Part shown: in pieces, positions 44,938 to 55,915 of the stretch
Layout of the letters: the number at the start of each line of letters is the position of its first letter
How positions within the stretch are numbered: position 1 is the stretch's first letter
Assembly (NCBI RefSeq): GCF_001297775.1
Contig: NZ_LIFX01000012.1
Coordinates: 167,706 to 231,705, forward strand
Source: Trabulsiella odontotermitis
GTDB lineage: Bacteria > Pseudomonadota > Gammaproteobacteria > Enterobacterales > Enterobacteriaceae
DNA: 64,000 nucleotides
Direction: 5' to 3'
Position numbers and translations under genes: made by a program
Notes under the pieces: model-generated
Seen by the model: only the letters and a program-made list of their open reading frames with translations
What the model was told of the DNA's origin: nothing
Databases searched by the model: none

Positions 44938-45432
44938 TTACTCGCTGACGGTCACGCTTTCGATGATGACGTCCTCTTTCGGCACGTCCTGATGCATCCC
45001 GCTGCGGCCAGTGGAGACGCCTTTGATCTTGTCGACGACGTCCATCCCTTCAACGACTTCGGCGAAGACGCAGTAGCCCCAACCCTGCAGGCTTTCGCCG
45101 GAGAAGTTGAGGAAGTCGTTATCCGCGACGTTGATGAAGAACTGCGCAGTAGCGGAGTGCGGTGCTTGAGTACGGGCCATTGCCAGCGTACCACGGCTGT
45201 TTTTCAGACCGTTATTGGCTTCGTTTTTGATCGCCGCTTTGGTCTCTTTCTGATGCATGCCAGGCTCGAAACCGCCGCCCTGGATCATAAACCCATTGAT
45301 TACACGGTGGAAAATGGTGTTGTTGTAGAAACCTTCGCGGCAATAGTCCAGGAAGTTCTTAACTGTTTCAGGCGCTTTTTCATCAAAAGTTTTGATAACG
45401 ATATCGCCATGATTAGTGTGGAAAGTAACCAT
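44938..45432 (-). CDS. ppiB: Cytoplasmic peptidyl-prolyl isomerase B PpiB
   Basis: 164 residues, K-12 length. Cyclophilin without a signal peptide. Catalytic [13 protein letters not shown] and TAQFFINV blocks are present. The frame is open 13 codons upstream; ATG 45432 gives the family start [10 protein letters not shown]. It is divergent from cysS. Confidence 0.97.
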   Translation of the reverse strand: MVTFHTNHGDIVIKTFDEKAPETVKNFLDYCREGFYNNTIFHRVINGFMIQGGGFEPGMHQKETKAAIKNEANNGLKNSRGTLAMARTQAPHSATAQFFINVADNDFLNFSGESLQGWGYCVFAEVVEGMDVVDKIKGVSTGRSGMHQDVPKEDVIIESVTVSE

Positions 45433-45604
45433 TTTTGCATCCTGTTCCGGTAGAGTAGTGCGTAGACCCAACAGTGGGTCAGATGTAGGGGGCTGTTATA
45501 GCATAACCTTGGGGCGGGATCATCTTGCAATGTGTGCTGCTTCCGGATTGAATTACGGGTAGAATACGCGCTTTTCGTTCACACACGGATATATGGAATC
45601 TTCG

Positions 45605-46990
45605 ATGCTAAAAATCTTCAACACCATGACTCGTCAGAAAGAGGAATTCAAACCCATTCGTGCCGGGGAAGTCGGCATGTACGTGTGTGGCATTACTGTT
45701 TACGATCTCTGTCATATTGGTCATGGTCGTACGTTCGTGGCGTTTGATGTCGTGACACGCTATTTGCGCTTCCTCGGCTACAAACTGAAATACGTGCGTA
45801 ATATCACCGATATCGACGACAAAATTATTAAGCGCGCGAATGAAAATGGCGAAAATTTTGTCGCGCTGGTTGATCGTATGATCGCCGAAATGCACAAAGA
45901 TTTTGATGCACTTAATATTCTGCGACCGGACAGCGAACCGCGCGCCACGCACCATATTCATGAGATCATTGAGATCACCGAACGTCTGATTGAACGCGGT
46001 CATGCTTATGTCGCAGATAACGGCGACGTGATGTTCTCCGTACCGACTGATCCAACCTACGGCCAGTTGTCGCGTCAGGATCTGGATCAACTGCAGGCAG
46101 GCGCACGTGTTGACGTGGTTGACGTCAAGCGCAACCCGATGGATTTCGTGCTGTGGAAAATGTCCAAAGCGGGCGAGCCGAGCTGGCCGTCACCGTGGGG
46201 CGAAGGGCGTCCGGGCTGGCACATCGAATGTTCGGCCATGAACTGCAAACAGCTGGGCACCCATTTTGATATTCATGGCGGCGGTTCGGATCTGATGTTC
46301 CCGCATCACGAAAACGAAATTGCGCAGTCCACCTGTGCGCACGATGGCGAATACGTCAACACCTGGATGCACTCCGGGATGGTGATGGTGGATCGCGAAA
46401 AAATGTCCAAATCGCTGGGCAACTTCTTTACCGTTCGCGACGTGCTGAAGTATTACGATCCAGAAACCATCCGCTATTTCCTGATGTCCGGTCACTACCG
46501 CAGCCAGCTGAACTACAGCGAAGAGAACCTTAAACAGGCGCGTTCGGCGCTGGAGCGTCTGTACACGGCGCTGCGCGGCACGGATAAGTCCGCCGCACCA
46601 GCAGGCGGCGAGGCGTTTGAAGCGCGTTTTATTGAAGCGATGGATGACGATTTCAACACCCCGGAAGCCTATTCCGTGCTGTTCGATATGGCGCGCGACG
46701 TTAACCGTCTGAAAACGGAAGATGCCGTAGCGGCAGATGCGATGGCGTCACATATGCGTAAACTCGCCGGTGTGCTGGGTCTGCTGGAGCAGGATCCGGA
46801 AACTTTCCTGCAGAGCGGTGCGCAGGCGGATGACGATGAAGTTGCGGAGATTGAAGCGCTGATCAAACAGCGTCTGGAAGCCCGTCAGGCGAAAGACTGG
46901 GCCGCGGCTGATGCGGCGCGCGACCGTCTGAACGAAATGGGCATCATCCTCGAAGACGGCCCGCAGGGCACCACCTGGCGCCGTAAGTAA
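45605..46990 (+). CDS. cysS: Cysteinyl-tRNA synthetase CysS
   Basis: 461 residues, K-12 length. Class I synthetase with [14 protein letters not shown], and zinc ligands (C28 in YVCGIT, C in IECSAMNC, His pair HHEN). The C-terminal anticodon domain ends GTTWRRK. ATG 45605 gives MLKIFNT; an in-frame ATG four codons upstream is less likely. Confidence 0.98.
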   Translation: MLKIFNTMTRQKEEFKPIRAGEVGMYVCGITVYDLCHIGHGRTFVAFDVVTRYLRFLGYKLKYVRNITDIDDKIIKRANENGENFVALVDRMIAEMHKDFDALNILRPDSEPRATHHIHEIIEITERLIERGHAYVADNGDVMFSVPTDPTYGQLSRQDLDQLQAGARVDVVDVKRNPMDFVLWKMSKAGEPSWPSPWGEGRPGWHIECSAMNCKQLGTHFDIHGGGSDLMFPHHENEIAQSTCAHDGEYVNTWMHSGMVMVDREKMSKSLGNFFTVRDVLKYYDPETIRYFLMSGHYRSQLNYSEENLKQARSALERLYTALRGTDKSAAPAGGEAFEARFIEAMDDDFNTPEAYSVLFDMARDVNRLKTEDAVAADAMASHMRKLAGVLGLLEQDPETFLQSGAQADDDEVAEIEALIKQRLEARQAKDWAAADAARDRLNEMGIILEDGPQGTTWRRK

Positions 46991-46999
46991 GTCAGTCAT

Positions 47000-47032
47000 G
47001 CCCGGTGGCGTTTACGCTTACCGGGCTTTTTT
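47000..47032 (+). terminator. Terminator after cysS
   Basis: GCCCGGT (47000-47006) pairs with ACCGGGC (47020-47026) and is followed by TTTTTT. The stem sequence is REP-like. Its T run touches the 3' end of the convergent ybcI. Confidence 0.85.
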
Positions 47033-47552
47033 ACCGTCGCCTCCACCACAATAATCCCATCACCACCACGCCCGGCAACCACACCCACAACAGCTCAGAC
47101 ATGATCACCTGATGACCGTATGGCGTGGTGTAGCGCGACAGCGCGAACGGTGCGACTTTGATCACCTGCCACGGCGCAAAAAAGCGTTCATCCGACCACG
47201 GCCACAGCCAGCCAACGCCTCTGCCGCCGGTGGTCACTGAATCCAGCAGGCTGTGCGACAGCAGCGATACCGTCAGAAACAGCCAGCAACGCATCAGGCT
47301 GGCGCGAAACCATCGTCGCCCGATGAGCACGCACAGCAGCGGCACCACGAAAGCAAACAACAGCGAATGGGTGAACCCGCGATGGCCGAAAATATTGCCG
47401 TAGGCGATGCCGAATTTGAATGCCAGCACGTCGGCATCCGGCAGCATCGACAGCGCTATACCTGTCAACAACAGGCGAGGGGGAATAACGCGGGTGCCGA
47501 GCCCCAGTCCGAGGCAAAGCGGAACCGCAGCATGGGTAATGATGGTTGGCAT
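47031..47552 (-). CDS. ybcI: YdjM-family inner-membrane protein YbcI
   Basis: 173 residues, K-12 length, with four to five hydrophobic segments. LexA-regulated paralogue YdjM shares the fold, and the motif GHRGFTHSL, with HSLLD further on, fits a DUF457/metal-dependent hydrolase-like membrane protein. Function is unknown. Confidence 0.92.
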   Translation of the reverse strand: MPTIITHAAVPLCLGLGLGTRVIPPRLLLTGIALSMLPDADVLAFKFGIAYGNIFGHRGFTHSLLFAFVVPLLCVLIGRRWFRASLMRCWLFLTVSLLSHSLLDSVTTGGRGVGWLWPWSDERFFAPWQVIKVAPFALSRYTTPYGHQVIMSELLWVWLPGVVVMGLLWWRRR

Positions 47553-47626
47553 AGGGGATCATCCGTGGGGGAAAAGCATAATATAGCAGTAACCTCAGCG
47601 GGATAAGCAGAGGGCAAATTCTGAAA

Positions 47627-48649
47627 TCAGGCGGATTCGCGGGCGATAAGCTGCCCTGACAGCGTGATGCGCTGAACCTGCAATTCCGGCTCTTTGAGCT
47701 TACGAATCATCAGCGTTGCCGCCTGGCGACCGGTCTCTTCGCTGGCGGACGACACATAGGTGAACGACGGCGACGTCAGATTCACATGCAGCATGTCTTC
47801 AAACCCAATCAGCGCCACCTGTTGGGTGAGGAAAACGTCTTTACCCACCGTGCGCCCCACCTGATGAATACCGCTGATGGAGCCGATGATCGCGTCCGGC
47901 GAGTGGCAGAGCAGGGCGGTGATAGTGTTGTTTTTTTCCAGCAGTTGCCGGGTGGCAATGCTGGCAGCGTGGGTGTCGTCACTGCAGGCCGGTGTGGATT
48001 CATCGCGCCAGACCATGCCGTACTGCGACAGCGCGCTGTGAAAACCCAGCAGACGCTGCTGGCGAATCATGTCATTTTCGCGCCCGCCAATGTAGGCGAT
48101 GCTGCGGTGCCCGCGCTCAATCAGGTAGCGGGTGGCCAGACTGGCGGCCTGGCGGTTGTCGCGCATCACCAGATGGCAGTTCTCTTCCAGTAGTGATTGC
48201 GATACCACCACCAGCGGCAGCGGGCACTGGCGCATTTTCTCCGGCAGATGCAGTGTGGTGGCGTCAGACGAAAGGTAAATCACTCCGGCCACGCCCTGCT
48301 GTTTGAACGACAACAGGCAGCGTTCCAGATGATCATCATCGTTCAGCGGCTGGCCGAGAAACACCATATAGCCCTGTTTTTCCAGCTCCTGCACGATGCT
48401 GGCCATCACTTTAATCGAAAAGCTGTCGCTGAAGTCACGCAGGATCAGGCCGATGAGATTTGACGTATTTGCGCGTAGATTGGCAGCGGCGACGTTATGG
48501 ACGTAGCCGAGTTCGGTGATGGCGGTGTGGACTCTCTCGATGGTGGCGTCGGAGATTTTCCCTTTCTGGCGCAGTACCAGTGAAACGGTTGAGACCGAAA
48601 CTCCCGCCAGTTTCGCGACATCAATAATACTGACTTTCTTCAAATCCAC
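47627..48649 (-). CDS. LacI-family transcriptional repressor (MalI-like)
   Basis: 340 residues. The N-terminal helix-turn-helix VSIIDVAKLAGVSVSTVSLVL (6-26) and hinge NLRANTSN are typical, then a periplasmic-binding-type ligand domain (about 62-330). It resembles MalI in order of motifs, but it is not K-12 MalI. It is not at this site in K-12. It reads on the same strand as, and downstream of, the PTS permease gene, about 80 bases on. The likely target is the palindrome pair upstream of that gene. Confidence 0.88.
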   Translation of the reverse strand: MDLKKVSIIDVAKLAGVSVSTVSLVLRQKGKISDATIERVHTAITELGYVHNVAAANLRANTSNLIGLILRDFSDSFSIKVMASIVQELEKQGYMVFLGQPLNDDDHLERCLLSFKQQGVAGVIYLSSDATTLHLPEKMRQCPLPLVVVSQSLLEENCHLVMRDNRQAASLATRYLIERGHRSIAYIGGRENDMIRQQRLLGFHSALSQYGMVWRDESTPACSDDTHAASIATRQLLEKNNTITALLCHSPDAIIGSISGIHQVGRTVGKDVFLTQQVALIGFEDMLHVNLTSPSFTYVSSASEETGRQAATLMIRKLKEPELQVQRITLSGQLIARESA

Positions 48650-48730
48650 TCCCTGAAAAAGTAAGCTGGTCAGCCAGATACCTGCCCGTCTCCTGCCACA
48701 GCAGGAGACGTTCAGCGTATCATTTTCCTG

Positions 48731-50230
48731 TTATTTGCCAATCATCGTCGACATAGTTTGTGCAATAAATTGCGCTCTGGCGCCAAAAATCACCTGAATG
48801 CCGTTATCGCCCACAAACACCACGCCGCGCGCGCCGACACCGTTGAGTCCGTCTTTGTCCACTTTCTCGCTATTCGCCACTTCCAGACGCAGACGGGTGA
48901 TGCAGGAACCAACGGAGTCGATGTTGTGCGCACCGCCCAGCAGAGCGATGATCTCGTTCGCCAGTTCGGTATCGGTTTTGTCTTTCGCGTCTGATGTCAC
49001 CTCAGTACGACCCGGCGTTTTCACATCAAAACGACGGATAACATAGCGGAAGGTGAAGTAATAAATCAGCGCCATCGGAATACCGACAATTACCGCGTTG
49101 AGGAAGTTGGTCTGATAACCGTTCAGCGACGGCACGATGCCAAACGACAGATAGTCGATAAAGCCTGCGGAGAACGACTTGGCGATATGCGCATGCAGCA
49201 GGAACATGGTCATATACGCCAGACCGGCCATGATGGCGTTAAAGACGTAGAGAATTGGCGCCACGAAGATAAAGGTAAACTCAACCGGCTCGGTGATCCC
49301 GGTCAGGAAGCAGGTCAGCGCGGCTGAGAACAAAATACCGGAGGCAATCTTTTTGTTTTTGGTGTGCGCTTCGTGATACATCGCCAGACAAGCTGCCGGC
49401 AGCGCGAACAGCATCAGTGGGAATTCACCCTGCATGAACTTACCGGCGTTCTGGTACGTATCGCTGCTGAACGATTTGACGCCTTCTTCCAGCATTTTGA
49501 ACCAGATGGTCTGGTCGCCGTGGATCACCTGACCGGCCTGCGTGGTGTAATCACCAAACGAATACCAGAACGACGGATACCAGATGTGGTGCAGACCCAG
49601 CGGGATCAGCGCGCGTTCCACGAGACCAAAGATGAACGTCGACGCGGCCTGATTGTCACCATTCACCACCAGTGACAGCGCGTCGATACCAGCCTGGATG
49701 TGTTGCCAGACATAGGGCAACAGCAAACCGAGCACGAACGAGAGACACGCGGCGGCGATGGCGACAAAGCGCTTGCCGGAGAAGAAACCGAGGAATTCCG
49801 GAAGTTGCATTGCGTGGAAGCGGTTATAGCACCACGCGGCGAGGATCCCGCAAATTAAGCCCCCGAAAACACCCATCTGTAAGGTGGGAATACCAACCAC
49901 CATCGCGTATTTCCCGCCCTGCGACGCCATTTCCGGCGTAATACCGAGGACGGTGCTGATGGTGATGTTGGTGACAAAAACCGATACCGCCGCCGAGAGC
50001 GCGGCAATCCCGGATTCTGACGCCAGACCGACTGCTGAACCGATCGCAAACAGCATTGGCAGGTTGTCGAAGATAACCCCACCCGCGTTCATCATTAGCG
50101 GAAGGTGGAACTTATCCCCGAACGCCAACAGCAAACCGGCAGCGGGCAGTAAAGAAATTGGCAGCATTAATGCGCGGCCAATCATCGACAACTTAGACAG
50201 CGATTTAACAAAACCTGATATCAGACTCAT
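48731..50230 (-). CDS. PTS glucose/maltose-family EIICB permease
   Basis: 499 residues from ATG 50230, preceded by GGGGGAAAT. The EIIC domain (about 1-400) has ten or so hydrophobic segments and the conserved block LGLHHIWYP and TGITEPVEF. The EIIB domain (about 425-499) has the phosphorylated cysteine C443 in VGSCITRLRLEV. No EIIA domain is fused, so it would use a separate EIIA such as Crr. Closest in layout to PtsG/MalX-type permeases; substrate unknown, perhaps an alpha-glucoside or glucose. The frame upstream to 50344 includes the operator and is not coding. Confidence 0.88.
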   Translation of the reverse strand: MSLISGFVKSLSKLSMIGRALMLPISLLPAAGLLLAFGDKFHLPLMMNAGGVIFDNLPMLFAIGSAVGLASESGIAALSAAVSVFVTNITISTVLGITPEMASQGGKYAMVVGIPTLQMGVFGGLICGILAAWCYNRFHAMQLPEFLGFFSGKRFVAIAAACLSFVLGLLLPYVWQHIQAGIDALSLVVNGDNQAASTFIFGLVERALIPLGLHHIWYPSFWYSFGDYTTQAGQVIHGDQTIWFKMLEEGVKSFSSDTYQNAGKFMQGEFPLMLFALPAACLAMYHEAHTKNKKIASGILFSAALTCFLTGITEPVEFTFIFVAPILYVFNAIMAGLAYMTMFLLHAHIAKSFSAGFIDYLSFGIVPSLNGYQTNFLNAVIVGIPMALIYYFTFRYVIRRFDVKTPGRTEVTSDAKDKTDTELANEIIALLGGAHNIDSVGSCITRLRLEVANSEKVDKDGLNGVGARGVVFVGDNGIQVIFGARAQFIAQTMSTMIGK

Positions 50231-50286
50231 GCTGATTTCCCCCGAGTGGAGACCCTGATGTGCGCGTTTACGCGTTATTGTAGTGA

Positions 50287-50313
50287 GTAGAACGTTATAG
50301 TAGAACGTTCTAC
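50287..50313. promoter_or_regulatory. Candidate operator pair upstream of the PTS gene
   Basis: A perfect 14-base palindrome GTAGAACGTTCTAC (50300-50313) is preceded by an imperfect copy GTAGAACGTTATAG (50287-50300) sharing one base. Size and CpG centre are typical of LacI-family sites. Position, about 60 bases before the PTS start, fits a promoter-blocking operator for the adjacent LacI-type regulator. Confidence 0.6.
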
Positions 50314-50420
50314 TTATCGTGGAATAATCTGATATCCGCCGCAACTAAATTTTCACATTCAGGGCAGACGAGTTTGTGATTCTTTGAAGTTGATCGAGAA
50401 TTAACCGTTATGGCTGTGGG

Positions 50421-50448
50421 GGAAAACCCTCTCCAGGCGAAGAGGGTT
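50421..50448 (-). terminator. Terminator after ybcJ
   Basis: On the minus strand AACCCTCT pairs with AGAGGGTT over an 8-base loop and is followed by TTCC, 11 bases after the ybcJ stop. It ends the folD-ybcJ transcript. Confidence 0.75.
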
Positions 50449-50458
50449 GGAAGGCGAA

Positions 50459-50671
50459 TCAGGCGACGACAGTAATGCTCTGTCCGTCAAAGCTTACCGT
50501 CTGACCGGCGAGGATCTTGCAGCGCTTGCGGGTTTCCACCACGCCATCCACCGTCACCTGCCCGTCAGCGATGAAAATTTTAGCCTGGGCGCCGCTTTCG
50601 CTCCAGCCTTCCAGTTTCAGCAGATCACACAGTTCAACGTGCGGGTGTTTACCTAACGAAAATGTGGCCAT
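50459..50671 (-). CDS. ybcJ: S4-like RNA-binding protein YbcJ
   Basis: 70 residues, K-12 length, starting MATFSLGKHPHVELCD. It is a single small S4-type RNA-binding domain; its K-12 role is unclear, and one report links it to ribosomes. It begins two bases after the folD stop. Confidence 0.94.
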   Translation of the reverse strand: MATFSLGKHPHVELCDLLKLEGWSESGAQAKIFIADGQVTVDGVVETRKRCKILAGQTVSFDGQSITVVA

Positions 50672-50672
50672 C

Positions 50673-51539
50673 TTACGCCTCCTCCACATCATGGTATTCT
50701 TCGCACGCCTGCAGCGTGTTCTGGATAAGCGTTGCCACGGTCATCGGACCGACACCGCCCGGCACCGGGGTGATATACGACGCGCGTGCGGCGGCATCAT
50801 CAAAAATCACATCGCCCACCACTTTGCCGTTTTCCAGACGGTTAATGCCGACGTCCACGACAATCGCGCCCTCTTTGATCCAGTCGCCAGGAATAAAGCC
50901 CGGTTTACCGACGGCGACGATCAGCAGATCGGCATGTTCAACGTGGTGACGCAGGTTTTTGGTAAAGCGATGGGTCACGGTCGTGGTGCAGCCTGCCAGC
51001 AACAGCTCCATGCTCATCGGGCGACCGACAATATTGGACGCGCCGATAATGACCGCGTTCAGGCCGTAAGTGTCGATGTTATAACGCTCCAGCAGCGTCA
51101 CAATGCCGCGTGGCGTGCACGGGCGCAGGCGTGGCGCGCGCTGACACAGGCGACCGACGTTGTATGGATGAAAACCGTCGACGTCTTTATCCGGCGCAAT
51201 GCGTTCCAGCACCTTCACATTATCAATGCCCGCAGGCAGCGGAAGCTGAACCAGAATGCCGTCAATGTGGCTGTCAGCATTCAGCGTATCAATAAGTTCC
51301 AGCAGTTCGGCTTCGGTGGTGGTTTCCGGCAGATCGTAAGAGCGGGAGATGAAACCCACTTCCTCGCAGGCTTTGCGTTTGCTGCCAACATAAATTTGCG
51401 ATGCAGGGTTGCTACCGACCAGCACAACAGCCAGTCCCGGGGCGCGTTTTCCGGCGGCGATACGCGCCGTCACTTTTTCCGCAACCTCAGAGCGCACCTG
51501 CTGCGCAATCGTTTTACCGTCAATAATCTTTGCTGCCAT
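50673..51539 (-). CDS. folD: Methylenetetrahydrofolate dehydrogenase/cyclohydrolase FolD
   Basis: 288 residues, K-12 length. Interconverts 5,10-methylene-, methenyl- and 10-formyl-tetrahydrofolate, NADP-dependent, cytosolic. The catalytic Lys is in YVGSKRKAC, and conserved [10 protein letters not shown], the NADP motif GASNIVGRP and [10 protein letters not shown] are intact. The frame is open nine codons upstream; ATG 51539 gives MAAKIIDGK. Confidence 0.98.
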   Translation of the reverse strand: MAAKIIDGKTIAQQVRSEVAEKVTARIAAGKRAPGLAVVLVGSNPASQIYVGSKRKACEEVGFISRSYDLPETTTEAELLELIDTLNADSHIDGILVQLPLPAGIDNVKVLERIAPDKDVDGFHPYNVGRLCQRAPRLRPCTPRGIVTLLERYNIDTYGLNAVIIGASNIVGRPMSMELLLAGCTTTVTHRFTKNLRHHVEHADLLIVAVGKPGFIPGDWIKEGAIVVDVGINRLENGKVVGDVIFDDAAARASYITPVPGGVGPMTVATLIQNTLQACEEYHDVEEA

Positions 51540-51970
51540 CAGAGAGAGGATTCCATCTGTCATCAAGAAAAGGGGGATTGCGCATATTTTGTCAGAAGCG
51601 GGGCGTGATGTCAGTCACCGTTTACGTTTTTATCGTGGGCAAGCCTGCTGTCACGCCGTCAGTGGCAATCCCGTAATATCGATGAGGCTTTTCTTATTCC
51701 TGTTTAAGACGTGGCTTAGCGCAATGAAAGTCTTTATACGTATTTTGAATGAGTAAGTTGGGTTAATTTATCTGCGGCATCAGGGACATTATTTATTCCA
51801 GAGAATAACCGCTAATTCCTTTAATTCGCGGGGCAATGTACTGCCAATTAATCACTCTCAGCGGGAAGGCGGGGGTCATCAGGCGGATATTATTATCTGT
51901 CATGGTAAATCACACGGAGCGTACAGGAAGCACGCGACGGATGTGCGTTTTTTCAATTCAAGGAAAACCC
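51540..51970. other. folD-fimA divergent spacer
   Basis: About 430 bases holding the divergent promoters of folD and the fim operon. No gene was recognised in it. There is no pair of long inverted repeats flanking an invertible promoter and no fimB/fimE-type recombinase gene nearby, unlike E. coli fim; expression is therefore more likely set by FimZ/FimY as in Salmonella. Confidence 0.55.
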
Positions 51971-52522
51971 ATGAAATTAAAAACTCTTGCTGCGGCGCTG
52001 GTGGCAATGTCAGGTCTTGCAACCACCACGGCAAATGCGGCGGCAACGTCTGTTAACGGCGGCACTGTACATTTTGAAGGCGAACTGGTGAACGCGGCCT
52101 GTGCGGTAAGCACAACTTCTTCCAACCAGACGGTGGAACTGGGTCAGTACCGCACCGCGACCTTCACTGAGACCGGCGATACCTCAGCGAAGATCCCGTT
52201 CAGCATTGTGCTGAACGACTGCGATCCGACGGTTGCTGCGACGGCGGCCGTTGCCTTTAATGGCCCGGTTGATGCTGACGATAACACCCTACTGGCGGTG
52301 AGCTCAGGCGATAACAGCACCACGGCGGAGGGGGTGGGTATTGAGATTCTGGACAACACATCCAGCGTATTGACCCCGAACGGCGCGGTGTTCTCTGCGG
52401 CACAGAATCTGATTCAGGGTACCAACACCCTGCACTTCAGCGCGCGTTACAAATCGACGACTGACACCACCACACCGGGTCAGGCAAACGCTGACGCGAC
52501 TTTTGTGATGAAGTACGAATAA
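51971..52522 (+). CDS. fimA: Type 1 fimbrial major subunit FimA
   Basis: 183 residues. A Sec signal peptide ([13 protein letters not shown] to TANA-AATS) is followed by a pilin domain with the donor-strand pattern [19 protein letters not shown], a disulphide pair (ACAV and NDCDP), and ends FVMKYE. The sequence from GGTVHFEG to the end is close to Salmonella FimA, as I recall it. It is secreted and polymerised by the chaperone-usher pathway. ATG 51971 has AAGGAAAA upstream. fimI, expected next in Salmonella, is absent; a 109-base gap leads to fimC. Confidence 0.92.
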   Translation: MKLKTLAAALVAMSGLATTTANAAATSVNGGTVHFEGELVNAACAVSTTSSNQTVELGQYRTATFTETGDTSAKIPFSIVLNDCDPTVAATAAVAFNGPVDADDNTLLAVSSGDNSTTAEGVGIEILDNTSSVLTPNGAVFSAAQNLIQGTNTLHFSARYKSTTDTTTPGQANADATFVMKYE

Positions 52523-52631
52523 GGCCATAACGCCATCAGGATAATCCCGGCCTCAGGGAGGAGGCGCGTACAACAGATTTATCCCTGACGCGATGACATT
52601 CGCCCGCAACAATAAATACAGGTATACAGTT

Positions 52632-53324
52632 ATGGACAAGTTTTTCAACCCGGGGATGGTTGTCGCCGTTTTATTATTCATTATTTGGTTACCCGCAAAG
52701 GCGGCAGGCGGAATTGCACTGGGGGCAACGCGGGTTATTTATCCGGCAGAGGCTAAGCAAACCTCATTATCTATTACCAACAGTAATGCGCAGGAGCGTT
52801 ACTTAATTAATGCGTGGATTGAAAACAATAACGGACAAAAAGAAAAAACGTTTATCGTCACGCCGCCACTGTTTGTCAGCGAAGCCAGCAGTGAAAACAC
52901 GCTGCGTATTATTTATGCCGGACAGCCATTGCCTGCCGATCGTGAGTCGCTGTTCTGGATGAACGTCAAAGCCATTCCTTCAGTCAATAAAGAGAACGCC
53001 AGCGGTAAGAACGTGCTGCAACTGGCGGTGCTGTCGCGCATCAAGCTGTTCGTGCGCCCGGCGAATCTGCCGGTGCAGCCTTCTGAGGCGTTGTCGCAAC
53101 TGACGTTTGCCCGCGTCGGGAATCAACTGAAAGTCACTAACGCCTCACCGTATTACATCACGCTGGTCAATCTGAATATCGCCGGTAAAAAACTGGAAAA
53201 CCTGATGGTGGCGCCGAAAAACAGCGGTCAGGCGGCAATACCCGCCGGGGCGCAGGGGGCGCTGAGCTGGCAGAGCGTCAATGATTACGGCGCCATCACC
53301 CCCGCACGTCGCGTGCAGTTATAA
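52632..53324 (+). CDS. fimC: Fimbrial periplasmic chaperone FimC
   Basis: 230 residues. A signal peptide ends [17 protein letters not shown], the G1-strand/F1-type Ig-like PapD fold has [17 protein letters not shown]-like anchors (R8/K112-type) in [11 protein letters not shown], and FWMNVKAIP. It caps fimbrial subunits. The frame opens 13 codons upstream; ATG 52632 is preferred for the signal peptide. fimD follows after five bases. Confidence 0.93.
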   Translation: MDKFFNPGMVVAVLLFIIWLPAKAAGGIALGATRVIYPAEAKQTSLSITNSNAQERYLINAWIENNNGQKEKTFIVTPPLFVSEASSENTLRIIYAGQPLPADRESLFWMNVKAIPSVNKENASGKNVLQLAVLSRIKLFVRPANLPVQPSEALSQLTFARVGNQLKVTNASPYYITLVNLNIAGKKLENLMVAPKNSGQAAIPAGAQGALSWQSVNDYGAITPARRVQL

Positions 53325-53329
53325 CCGTC

Positions 53330-55915
53330 ATGCGGGTGTTCATCATGATGTCTGCAACCCACCCGCGTCTGAACGTGCTGGCGCTGGCACTGCTTGGTGC
53401 CTGCTGGTCATCGCATGGCCGGGCTGAGGATTATTTCAACCCGGCGTTTCTGTCGGACGATGCCGCGCGCGTTGCCGATTTGTCGCGCTTCGAAAAAGGC
53501 AACCAGCAGCCTGCGGGTGTTTACCGGGTTGATATCTGGCGTAACGACGAATTTATTGGCACTCAGGATCTGCCATTTGTGGCGGCGGAAAAAACGGCTC
53601 CGGCAGCGGGCGGTCTTGCGCCATGTGTGGAACTGGCGCTGATCACGCGGCTCGGTGTGAATCGCCAGGCCTTTCCCGAACTGGCGCAGGGATCGAGTGA
53701 TACCTGTATCCCGTTGACTACGCGCATTCCCGGTACAGAAATTCATTTTGATTTTGCGGCGCTCAAACTCACATTCAGCATTCCGCAAATCGCCATGCAA
53801 AACAGCGCCCGGGGTTACATCGCACCGGAGGAGTGGGACGAAGGGATCCCCGCCGCGCTGGTCAACTACAGCTTCAGCGGCAACCGCGGCACCCAGGATG
53901 ACAGCTATTTTCTCAGCCTGATGAGCGGCCTGAATTTTGGCCCGTGGCGGCTGCGCAATAACGGCACCTGGAATTACAGCCGCAACAATGGCCAGCATGA
54001 CAGTCACTGGCAGAACGTCTCGACCTCGGTTCAACGCGCGATGATTCCATGGAAAAGCGAACTGGTGCTCGGCGACAGCAACACCGGCAATGAACTCTTC
54101 GACAGCGTGGGGTTTCGCGGCGCACGGTTGTACTCGTCTGACAGTATGTACCCGGACAGCATGCAGGGCTTCGCGCCGACAGTGCGTGGTATCGCCCGGA
54201 CGCCCGCCAGAGTGGTGATCCGCCAGAACGGCTATGTGGTGTATCAGAGCTATGTGCAAAGCGGCGCGTTCGCCATCAGCGATCTCAACCCGACCTCTTC
54301 CAGCGGCGACCTTGACGTCACCGTGGAAGAGAAAGACGGCAGCCAGCAACGCTACACCATACCGTATTCCAGCGTGCCGCTGTTGCAACGTGCAGGCCGC
54401 GTCAAATTTGATGTGGTGGCCGGGGATTATCGTTCCGGTAACACGCAGCAGGGAACGCCGTTTTTCTCCCAGGGAACACTGATTGCCGGTCTCGATAACG
54501 GCGTGACGCTCTACGGCGGCTCGCAACTGGCGGAACACTATACCGCCGTGGCAATGGGCGCCGGTAAAAACCTCGGCGACTGGGGGGCGATTTCGCTGGA
54601 TGTCACACATGCGCGCAGCACGCTGGTGGACGGCAGCAACCACGAAGGGCAGTCGCTGCGCTTTCTGTATGCAAAATCACTGAACCGGTTTGGCACCAAC
54701 TTCCAGTTGCTCGGCTATCGCTACTCCACCAACGGCTTTTATACCCTCGATGACACCACCTGGAAAACGATGAGTGGCTATCAGTACGACGACAAAGACA
54801 AAGACGATGACGGCGCTCCCGACATCATCAGCTACCACAATCTGACGTTTAACAAGAAAGGGCGTTTTCAGGTCAATATCTCGCAATTGCTGGGGGATTA
54901 TGGCTCGCTGTATCTCTCCGGGAGCCAGCAAAGCTACTGGGGAACCAGCGAAACGAACACCTGGTATCAGTTTGGCTATTCCGGCGGCTGGCAGGGGATC
55001 AGCTACTCGCTGGCGTGGTCGTGGAACCGCGCGGTGGGGATTTCCGGCACCGATCGCATCGTCACTTTTAACCTGTCGATTCCGTTCAGTTTGTTCACCG
55101 GGCACGGCTATCGTCGTGATACCGCGTTTGATCGCGCTTATGCCACTGTTGCCGCCAGCCGTAACCGCGACGGGCAAAACAGCTGGCAGAGCGGCGTCAA
55201 CGGCACGCTGCTTGAGGGGCGCAACCTGAGCTACAGCGTGACGCAGGGGCATTCCGGCACCAATGGCTATACCGGCAGCGCCAGCGCTAACTGGCAGGCG
55301 ACGTACGGTACGTTGGGTATGGGTTACAACTACGACCGCGATCAACACGATCTCAACTGGCAACTGTCGGGTGGCGTGTTAGGCCATGCCGATGGCATCA
55401 CTTTCAGCCAGCCGTTAGGAGACACTAACGTGCTGATCAAAGCGCCTGGCGCATCCGGCGTCAGCATCGAAAACCAGACCGGGGTGAAAACCGACTGGCG
55501 CGGCTATGCCGTTATGCCGTACGCCACCGTCTATCGCTACAACCGTGTGGCGCTTGATACCAACTCCATGAGCAACAACACCGACATCGAAAACAACGTC
55601 AGCAATGTGGTGCCAACTGAGGGTGCCGTGGTGCGCGCCGCGTTTGATACCCGCATCGGCGTGCGGGCGCTGATCACCGCCCGTCGTGGCAATCAGCCGG
55701 TGCCTTTCGGCGCGATTGTACGTGAAACCCGGCATGGGATGACCAGCATGGTGGGTGACGACGGGCAGATTTACTTAAGTGGTTTGCCGCTGCGCGGTGA
55801 ACTGTTGATCCAATGGGGAGAGGGTGCGAATGCACAATGCCGCGCCAGCTACAGTCTGCCTGAAAAGAGCCTGCAACAGGCGATCACGCTCACGGAGGTT
55901 CGCTGTGATCGGTAA
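53330..55915 (+). CDS. fimD: Outer-membrane usher FimD
   Basis: 861 residues (sfmD of K-12 is about 867). A signal region ends HGRAED, the N-terminal domain binds chaperone-subunit complexes ([20 protein letters not shown]), a 24-strand beta-barrel with plug follows, and C-terminal domains end in [13 protein letters not shown] ([10 protein letters not shown]) with a Cys pair. It exports and assembles the fimbria. The start among M1, M6 and M7 (MRVFIMM) is uncertain. Confidence 0.93.
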   Translation: MRVFIMMSATHPRLNVLALALLGACWSSHGRAEDYFNPAFLSDDAARVADLSRFEKGNQQPAGVYRVDIWRNDEFIGTQDLPFVAAEKTAPAAGGLAPCVELALITRLGVNRQAFPELAQGSSDTCIPLTTRIPGTEIHFDFAALKLTFSIPQIAMQNSARGYIAPEEWDEGIPAALVNYSFSGNRGTQDDSYFLSLMSGLNFGPWRLRNNGTWNYSRNNGQHDSHWQNVSTSVQRAMIPWKSELVLGDSNTGNELFDSVGFRGARLYSSDSMYPDSMQGFAPTVRGIARTPARVVIRQNGYVVYQSYVQSGAFAISDLNPTSSSGDLDVTVEEKDGSQQRYTIPYSSVPLLQRAGRVKFDVVAGDYRSGNTQQGTPFFSQGTLIAGLDNGVTLYGGSQLAEHYTAVAMGAGKNLGDWGAISLDVTHARSTLVDGSNHEGQSLRFLYAKSLNRFGTNFQLLGYRYSTNGFYTLDDTTWKTMSGYQYDDKDKDDDGAPDIISYHNLTFNKKGRFQVNISQLLGDYGSLYLSGSQQSYWGTSETNTWYQFGYSGGWQGISYSLAWSWNRAVGISGTDRIVTFNLSIPFSLFTGHGYRRDTAFDRAYATVAASRNRDGQNSWQSGVNGTLLEGRNLSYSVTQGHSGTNGYTGSASANWQATYGTLGMGYNYDRDQHDLNWQLSGGVLGHADGITFSQPLGDTNVLIKAPGASGVSIENQTGVKTDWRGYAVMPYATVYRYNRVALDTNSMSNNTDIENNVSNVVPTEGAVVRAAFDTRIGVRALITARRGNQPVPFGAIVRETRHGMTSMVGDDGQIYLSGLPLRGELLIQWGEGANAQCRASYSLPEKSLQQAITLTEVRCDR

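Noticed and set aside
50517..51608. 363-codon open frame antisense to folD
   Set aside because: folD and ybcJ explain the interval fully; the antisense product has no recognisable fold.
51540..51970. Invertible fim switch as in E. coli
   Set aside because: No matching pair of short inverted repeats about 300 bases apart was found, and no fimB or fimE gene is present.
53408..54643. 411-codon open frame antisense to fimD
   Set aside because: It mirrors the GC-rich third-position pattern of fimD, is rich in His/Arg/Ala without domain features, and has no ribosome-binding site.
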